The notes under the pieces are model-generated. The model was not told the DNA's origin. It worked only from the letters and a program-made list of their open reading frames with translations, and ran no database searches. From Pezicula radicicola (Eukaryota > Ascomycota > Leotiomycetes > Helotiales > Dermateaceae), in contig PDUO01000001.1 in the NCBI GenBank assembly GCA_003008705.1, positions 2,163,694 to 2,227,693 on the forward strand: a stretch of 64,000 nucleotides of DNA. The letters run 5' to 3'. The number at the start of each line of letters is the position of its first letter. Position 1 is the stretch's first letter. Of the stretch, positions 57,928 to 64,000 are shown piece after piece. The translations under genes were made by a program, and so were the position numbers.

Positions 57928-60900
57928 ATGCAGCGACGGCATGGCCCGTCATTCAAGCGACTACTCATCGCTGGCCTTCTCCTGATATCTCCAGGGGTTG
58001 TCGTCGAAGCTCAGCAGCAGCAACGACAGCAACGGCAGTATGAGTCTCCTCCTGAAGGTGGACTCGACCGGGACGTGTCACACACCCTCGAAGCTACACG
58101 AGTGCCACAACAGTCCCTCGAAGTCCCCCTTACACATGAACGTCGGAAAAATACAAAACGACACACCTTGAACGATCAGGGTTACCCTTTCAAACATAAC
58201 GATGCGAGCGCCGTCGCGACTTCTTTGGCTCCGGCACAATTAGCCGTCAGAGCCCCTTCTCCCCGAAACTCCCTATCTACAGCGCAGGTTGCGCGGAGTC
58301 TCGAGGATTGGGTAGTTGAAGATTTTGTCCTACTGGCGACCGTCGATGGAAAACTATACGCGAGAGATAGGAAGACCGGGCAGGAGAAATGGGCTTTGGA
58401 GTGGGATCGTCCCATGGTGGAAACCACATATCATCGACGGAATCGATCCATAGTCGATGAGGATTACAAAGACATTGACGACTACCTATGGATCATTGAG
58501 CCCAGCCGAGATGGGAGTATATATTTCTACCGACCTTCAATTCCAGGTGTTGTGAGTATGGATCTCACGATGAAGGAGATAGTAGAGGTGTACTCCCCAT
58601 ACTCGGACGACCACCTTCGAATTGTCTATACTGGGGAGAAGAAGACGTCAGCAGTCACCATTGATGCTCGTACTGGAAATGTACTGAATTGGTTCGGATC
58701 CACGGACGACCAAAAAGACAGTTGCTTACGCCCAAATGAATTCATTGATCCCAAGAGTGAAGAATGCACGGGTGCTACAATTACATTGGGCAGAACCGAA
58801 TACAAAGTCAATATCCGCCACAAAGATGACAGCCATCCAATTGCCGAGCTGAAGTTCTCCGAGTGGACTCCAAATAACAACAATTATAATGCCAATCTTT
58901 TCCAGCAGTACCAAGCTTCCTATGATGGCAAATATGTCTACAGCAGCCACGATGGTACAGTCCTCGGCGTTGACCATGCACCGAGCGACGACAACACCCA
59001 GCGTCCGCTATTCAAGCACAAGTTTTCAGCTCCTGTCGTCCGGGTGTTTGACGTTGCTCGACCCTGGGATAATGATGAAAATCCAGAGCTTATGGTTCTT
59101 CCACAACCAATGGCACCACTGTCCGAAGACGATGATGTGTCGGAGAACGTCCGACAAAGCAGTATTTTTCTCAACCATACTGAAGCCGGAAGCTGGTATG
59201 CTATGTCTGCCAAACAGTATCCTTTCGTGGTCCATAGGTCTCAGCCAGCACAATGCAATCAAGAGGATTGGCGGCAACTCTCAACCCCGTGGGACGGAGT
59301 AAATCAAAATAAATTCTCAGAGGCCCTAGTTGGTTTGCATTCAATTGAGTCAACAGGGCCGCCTTTGGGCCTCCCAGCACCCGCTGATGACAACATCAGT
59401 GATATTCCTGTCGTGGTTGACCACACCCCAGCTCTCTTCGATCCGCCTTCGTCTCTCTTGGAGCAAGTAGGCGCACTACCTGCCAGACTAATACACAGCC
59501 TGATTGAATTACTCAAGAATCCGGTGCTAATACTCGTCCTTGTTGGCTTGTTGATTCGGTTCCGAAGAGAGATTATTAAATGGTGTAATTCTGGTGCTAT
59601 TTGGAAATGGATTGCTCTTTTAGGGGTCAGCAAGCACATCAGCCACAAGGCCGAAAGTTCTGTTGCTCCTGTAGAAGTACAATCTGAAGAGAGTGGTCCT
59701 TTGCCTACCATCCCAGAAGACAAGCCTATCGCAATAGTTCCACCTGTCGACCCATCCACCGAGCTCGCCCCGCCCAGTACACCAGAAGGAAGCGCTGCAA
59801 AGGATGTGATTCCAGAAATCAAAGACACACCAGTAGTTCTTGTCGATCCCGAAGTTCAAGCTACTCCCTCCGTGGTTATGGCTAATCCCAACGAACCCGA
59901 GAAGAAGAAACGTGCAAGGGGTCGGTATGTATTCATTTCTTTACTCCCATCAAGTCCAGGAATACGTATATTAACATCGCGAGATATGAAAGTCGGGGAG
60001 GACAGAAGCACAAAAAAGGGAAAAGAGCAGAGTCCCAAGATCCCTCATCGGACACTCCGCAAAAGATGCCTCCAACAGTCGAAGATGCTGTCCGAGATGC
60101 GCAGAACATGGGCCCTCAAAAATTCCTGGAACCAGACATACACACAGTTTCGACCGATCCAAGTGACGTCTCTGGGAATACTATCATGATTGGTGCATTG
60201 AAAGTCGACACCGGAAAACTTATCGGTACAGGCAGCAACGGCACCATGGTCTTTGAGGGTGAATTCGATGGCCGTCCTGTCGCTGTGAAACGGATGCTCG
60301 AGCAATTCACCGAAATTGCTTCACAGGAAACGAAGCTACTTAGAGAAAGTGACGACCATCCAAATGGTAAGTCGCTTATTGCTGAAGAAACAAAAATTTA
60401 CTAACCCAGGCTTATAGTTATTCGTTACTTCGCTCAGCAGAAAGCTGCTGGCTTCCTCTATATTGCCCTTGAGCTCTGCCCCGCGTCTTTGGCAGAGGTC
60501 ATTGAAAAGCCACATCTGCATAGAGACCTTGCACAGAGTGGCGAACAGGACCTCCCCAGCGTGCTCTATCAGATCACCAACGGTCTCCGACATTTGCACA
60601 ATCTTCGCATCGTGCATCGTGATTTGAAACCACAGAACATCCTAGTCGCCATGGGTAAAGACAATAAGCCCCGTCTTCTTGTCTCTGATTTCGGACTTTG
60701 CAAGAAATTAGAAGGCGAACAGTCCTCTTTCCGTGCCACTACTGCTCATGCCGCAGGCACCTCTGGCTGGCGAGCACCGGAGCTTCTTCTTGACGACGAT
60801 GCACAACAAGGTTCATCCATGGTTGATGCTAGTACAGATGGCCATTCAAGCTCTCATAACCTGGTCAGCCCAGAGCTAATGCCAAATCGAAGGGCGACCC

Positions 60901-61662
60901 GCGCTATCGATATCTTCTCTCTTGGACTCGTCTTTTTCTACGTACTCACAAAAGGTTCTCACCCCTTTGACTGCGGCGATAAGTATATGCGCGAGGTCAA
61001 CATTCGCAAAGGCAAGTACAATCTAAAAAGCCTTGCCGTACTTGGTGACTTTGCCGCGGAAGCTGAAGAGCTCATCGGCTCCATGCTTGCATCTACACCA
61101 AAACATCGTCCTACGGCCAGAGATGTTATGGCTCATCCTTTCTTCTGGTCTGCAAAGAAACGCCTACTTTTTCTATGCGATGTGTCAGATCACTTCGAGA
61201 AGGAGTGCCGTGACCCACCCTCAAGGGCTCTCCAATATTTGGAGACTTATGCGCCTGATGTCTGCCGTGGTGATTTTCTCAAGCCTCTTGGCAAAGAATT
61301 CGTGGACTCCATGGGCAAGCAAAGAAAGTACACAGGTATGTTGATTTGAATAACTTGCTCTATCTGAGTAATCCACTCCATTTGTGTAACACCTAAGCGA
61401 TTTGGAACAAGACTAACTTTGATTTTCAATCCTAGGCACGCGGCTTTTGGATTTGCTCAGAGCTCTTAGAAACAAAAGAAATCACTACGAAGATATGAGT
61501 GATAGGCTGAAGAAGGAAGTGGGGCCCCTACCTGATGGATACTTAAGCTTCTGGACGAGGAAGTTCCCGAACCTGCTCGTTACTTGTTGGAACGTTGTGT
61601 ATGAGGTTGACTGGCATGAGACTGATCGCTTTCGGGAGTATTATGAACCGGGTGTTTTCTAA
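57928..61662 (+). CDS. IRE1: Unfolded-protein-response sensor kinase/endoribonuclease Ire1
   Basis: Four exons: 57928-59924, 59993-60366, 60418-61335, 61436-61662; 1171 residues. Signal peptide MQRRHGPSFKRLLIAGLLLI; lumenal beta-propeller-like sensor with DFVLLATVDGKLYARDRKTG; one membrane span NPVLILVLVGLLIRF (about residues 530-545); a basic/acidic cytosolic linker; then the kinase: LIGTGSNGTMVFEGEFDGR, VAVKRM, IVHRDLKPQNILVA, VSDFGLCKK, and APELL. The C-terminal KEN RNase has LLRALRNKRNHYEDM and GPLPDGYLSFWTRKFPNLL, with the Arg-Asn-x-x-x-His-Tyr catalytic neighbourhood intact. It cuts HAC1/hacA mRNA at the ER on unfolded-protein stress. No break seen; the lumenal N-terminus is Gln-rich. 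A 101-nt intron splits the KEN domain. Confidence 0.97.
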
Positions 61663-62506
61663 CTTCAGGTTTGGAAGGAAAATGGGATCGGAAATTTGGG
61701 GTTTGGACTGGAAAATGTGTTAGATTCTGCTTGTGTTGTAAATTATCTTCACCTTGGCTTACTTTTTTGGGTATTCAAGTAACTCACTTGATATAGCTAG
61801 CTAGGTCCTTTGATATATAAGTCACTCAATTTGGATATCTCACTTTAGTGGAGGAATTGACAAAATTGAGTAGCTCACTTGACCTGAATTGTAGTCTATC
61901 AAGCTTACCAGTAGGATAGGTATTTCACCAATTTGACTTGTCGTATAGAGTACTCCTTAGGCCGTTCGCCCTTTTGTCTTTGATATAAGGATATACCTCT
62001 TTAATACAGTCGACAGTTCATTAATTCTGCCTTGGCATATTTCTATGAAACTTTGCGCAAACAGTTTGCTCGTGAGTGAAGATTTCGGCACGTTTGCGGC
62101 AAATGGACTTTCAGCCACACACCAGCCACCTGAGTCGCATCACGAACTGCAGACAACAAGCTCGGTACAAAACATTCACTTCTGATGCAAGTATCTTAGA
62201 CCATCTCTCCTCTTGTTACCTTTTATTCTTTCTCTCCTTAATCCACATCACAAGTGGGTTTAAATCATACAATAGCTCTCTACAGACTACCTCATTTCTT
62301 GCGCCAAATCGATCCCAATTACAACCGCCCTACCTCTCAATTCCGTAGCTACCTTACCTTCGAGCGCTGTTATCCTCACCTTCGCACAATTGGTTTCCAG
62401 ATCTGGATTTTTCAGCCTTGGTTCTCTCGGTGCAGCAGAACCAAAGCCTGATTGCGCAACATACCGAAACAGTTTCCTCACATTTGCGACCAGGTAGCTA
62501 GTAACA
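61663..62506. other. Intergenic, no gene recognised
   Basis: 844 bp; IRE1 3' UTR and the promoter of the SWIB gene. Repeated TCACTTGA/AACTCACTT-type octamers lie between 61780 and 61900. Small ORFs are not supported. Confidence 0.5.
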
Positions 62507-63571
62507 ATGTCTTGTAAGCCCCTCCTACTCTCTCTCCATCCAAACCACCTTCGCAAACATTTCTCACACATTCGTAGTATTACCAGCTGAGCGGGCTCAG
62601 TATGCAGCCATCATCGACACAATCCTGGCTTCGGGCGACCTTACTACCATCTCTGCAAGGCAGATCCGCAAGGGACTTCAGGATGCAATTGAGGAGGACA
62701 TCTCGGAAAAGAAGGTACTGCAGCCATTGGAATATTAATGCTAGCATGGTTGCGGTCATCACTAACAGTTCCTATTGTGTAGCAAGCTGTCCAAGAGCTA
62801 ATCATGGAACGATTTGACAAAGCCTCCACCGAAAATGCGCATACTGTTTCCTCTCCACCGCCAACGAACGGCAGCACCATCAAATCCGAACCAAAGGTCA
62901 AAAAGGAGAAGGTGGTTAAGGCCGAAGACTCTGGTGAAGAAGAGGACGAGCCACCGAAGAAGAAGCGGAAGCAGGTGAAGGGCGAAATGGATGATGAGAA
63001 GCTGGCAGCTATGTTGCAGGAACAGGAGAATCGGAGCTCAAGAGCCACGAGGGGTGGAGACAGGAAGGCTAAGGCTGTGAAGAAGGAGAAAAAGAAGCCG
63101 AGGAAGAAGAGTGCGAAAAAGGTCAAGGCGGATGATGATAGTGATATTGAGCTCAATTCGGAAGGTGAACCGAAGGAGAAGGTCAAGAAGGGCGGTTTCC
63201 ATGTAAGTTGTCCTAAGCCTGCGCACCCATCGCGAGGATACAGAATACTGATGGGGCGGGACAGAAACAATACCATCTTTCGGCACCGCTAGCAGATTTA
63301 GTTGGTGAACCTACTGTAAGTCATTCCCTTAATTTAATTTATCCTTCCCGTGAGGAGGTTTTAGGCGCGCTAATTGTAATTGCAGCTCTCTCGACCACAA
63401 GTTGTCAAGAAGATATGGGAGTACATCAAAGCTCGCGACCTACAGGACCCTACGGACAAGCGGAATATCCTTTGCGACAACAAGATGCAACTGGTCTTCA
63501 AGACCGACAAGGTTCATATGTTCACTATGAACAAGATCCTCGGAAACCAGCTATATCCTGTTGATGAATAA
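62507..63571 (+). CDS. DEK_C / SWIB-MDM2 domain chromatin protein (Uaf30/Tri1-like)
   Basis: Five exons: 62507-62513, 62578-62714, 62783-63202, 63265-63315, 63386-63571; 266 residues. The first coding exon is only 7 nt (ATG TCT T). The N-terminal DEK_C helix bundle reads LPAERAQYAAIIDTILASGD and ARQIRKGLQDAIEEDISEKK. A long Lys/Glu-rich, nuclear-localisation-rich linker follows (PPKKKRKQ, KKPRKKSAKK). The SWIB domain reads YHLSAPLADLVGEPTLSRPQ, then VVKKIWEYIKARDLQDP and KRNILCDNKMQLVF. Yeast relatives are Uaf30 (RNA polymerase I upstream activating factor) and Tri1. Which of the two roles it plays cannot be decided here. Confidence 0.93.
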
Positions 63572-64000
63572 TTGGGAATCTGGGAAAGTTGATACGTATA
63601 TGCATGGCAATTTGGGGTTCGCTGTTGTGGCAATGGCTGAGGGCATTTATTGGGGCTTGGGGTTGCTAATAGTAACTGGGGCGTTGCACTGATTTTTCAG
63701 GGTAGAATGAGCAAGGCTCGTTATGAATGATGATGTTTGGAGGTCTAAATCACATAATAGGTTGGCCCGAATTTCACTTGGTTGCATTGCGCTTCCTATT
63801 CTCTTGTTGTTGCTGAGCTTGGGTATCTAGCTTTGCTTAGAAACTAGCTATTGTAAGTACTTGGCTACGTAGCCAGCTTAGCTACCCGGATGGCTCAGTT
63901 TGGCAACTTGATAATACCAATACAAATTACTGGTCTAGAGGCATAGCCAAATTGAAGCAATCAGTACCTGTACTATTGGACAAGTCTTTTATTAAGCACT
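63572..64000. other. 3' flank, no gene seen
   Basis: Downstream of the SWIB gene to the window end. No ORF with support; a TAGCTAGC-like run (about 63840-63890) of short inverted pieces is the only structure noticed. Confidence 0.5.

Overview
The window looks like nuclear DNA of a filamentous ascomycete (Pezizomycotina; Leotiomycetes is my guess from overall protein similarity, not proven). Introns are short (about 45-140 nt) with GTRNGT donors, CTRAY branch sites and YAG acceptors, and the gene set includes a velvet factor (VelB), Zn2Cys6 regulators, Ire1, a DUF3602 protein and the very large fungal DUF6606/DUF3638/DUF3645 protein. Most ORF-sized stretches are shadows; I rebuilt genes exon by exon and checked that phases match.

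Layout. 1-9862 (-): giant DUF3638-type protein, C-terminus cut off by the window edge. 13334-14741 (+): BTB/POZ protein. 17060-17489 (-): ribosomal protein S28, divergent from HIS1 at 18074-19269 (+). 19653-20744 (-): divergent calmodulin-like protein, back to back with a Zn2Cys6 regulator at 21723-24227 (+). 24228-33037: gene-poor and AT-rich in large part, holding a probable small secreted protein (-), a small Q/N-rich protein ending in a Cys-Cys-Gly tail (+), a type II membrane protein resembling a glycosyltransferase (+), an 8-N gap and diverged duplicated non-coding units.

33038-46817 looks like an accessory metabolic island: UNC93-like transporter (-), TauD/TfdA-type dioxygenase (+), ochratoxinase-like metal amidohydrolase (-) divergent from a Dal5/allantoate-type permease (+), then a wrecked Zn2Cys6 regulator. 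AT-rich, gene-free stretches separate these. The reading I propose is a small uptake-and-catabolism set whose neighbouring regulator has died. Substrate is unknown.

48194-63571 is conserved housekeeping territory: velB (-), CCT2 (-), an ERD1/EXS membrane protein (+), a DUF3602 protein (+), IRE1 (+) and a DEK_C/SWIB chromatin protein (+).

The two most striking observations are (i) a Zn2Cys6 regulator pseudogene in which about 640 bp of the coding region is inverted between a 4-bp CCCC/GGGG inverted repeat, so the middle of the protein reads on the opposite strand from both ends, together with in-frame stops explainable by C-to-T changes; and (ii) a 3-nucleotide exon in the UNC93-like gene, flanked by two well-formed introns, without which the reading frame meets a stop. 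Very small exons recur in the window (3, 15, 15 and 16 nt, plus a 7-nt first coding exon).
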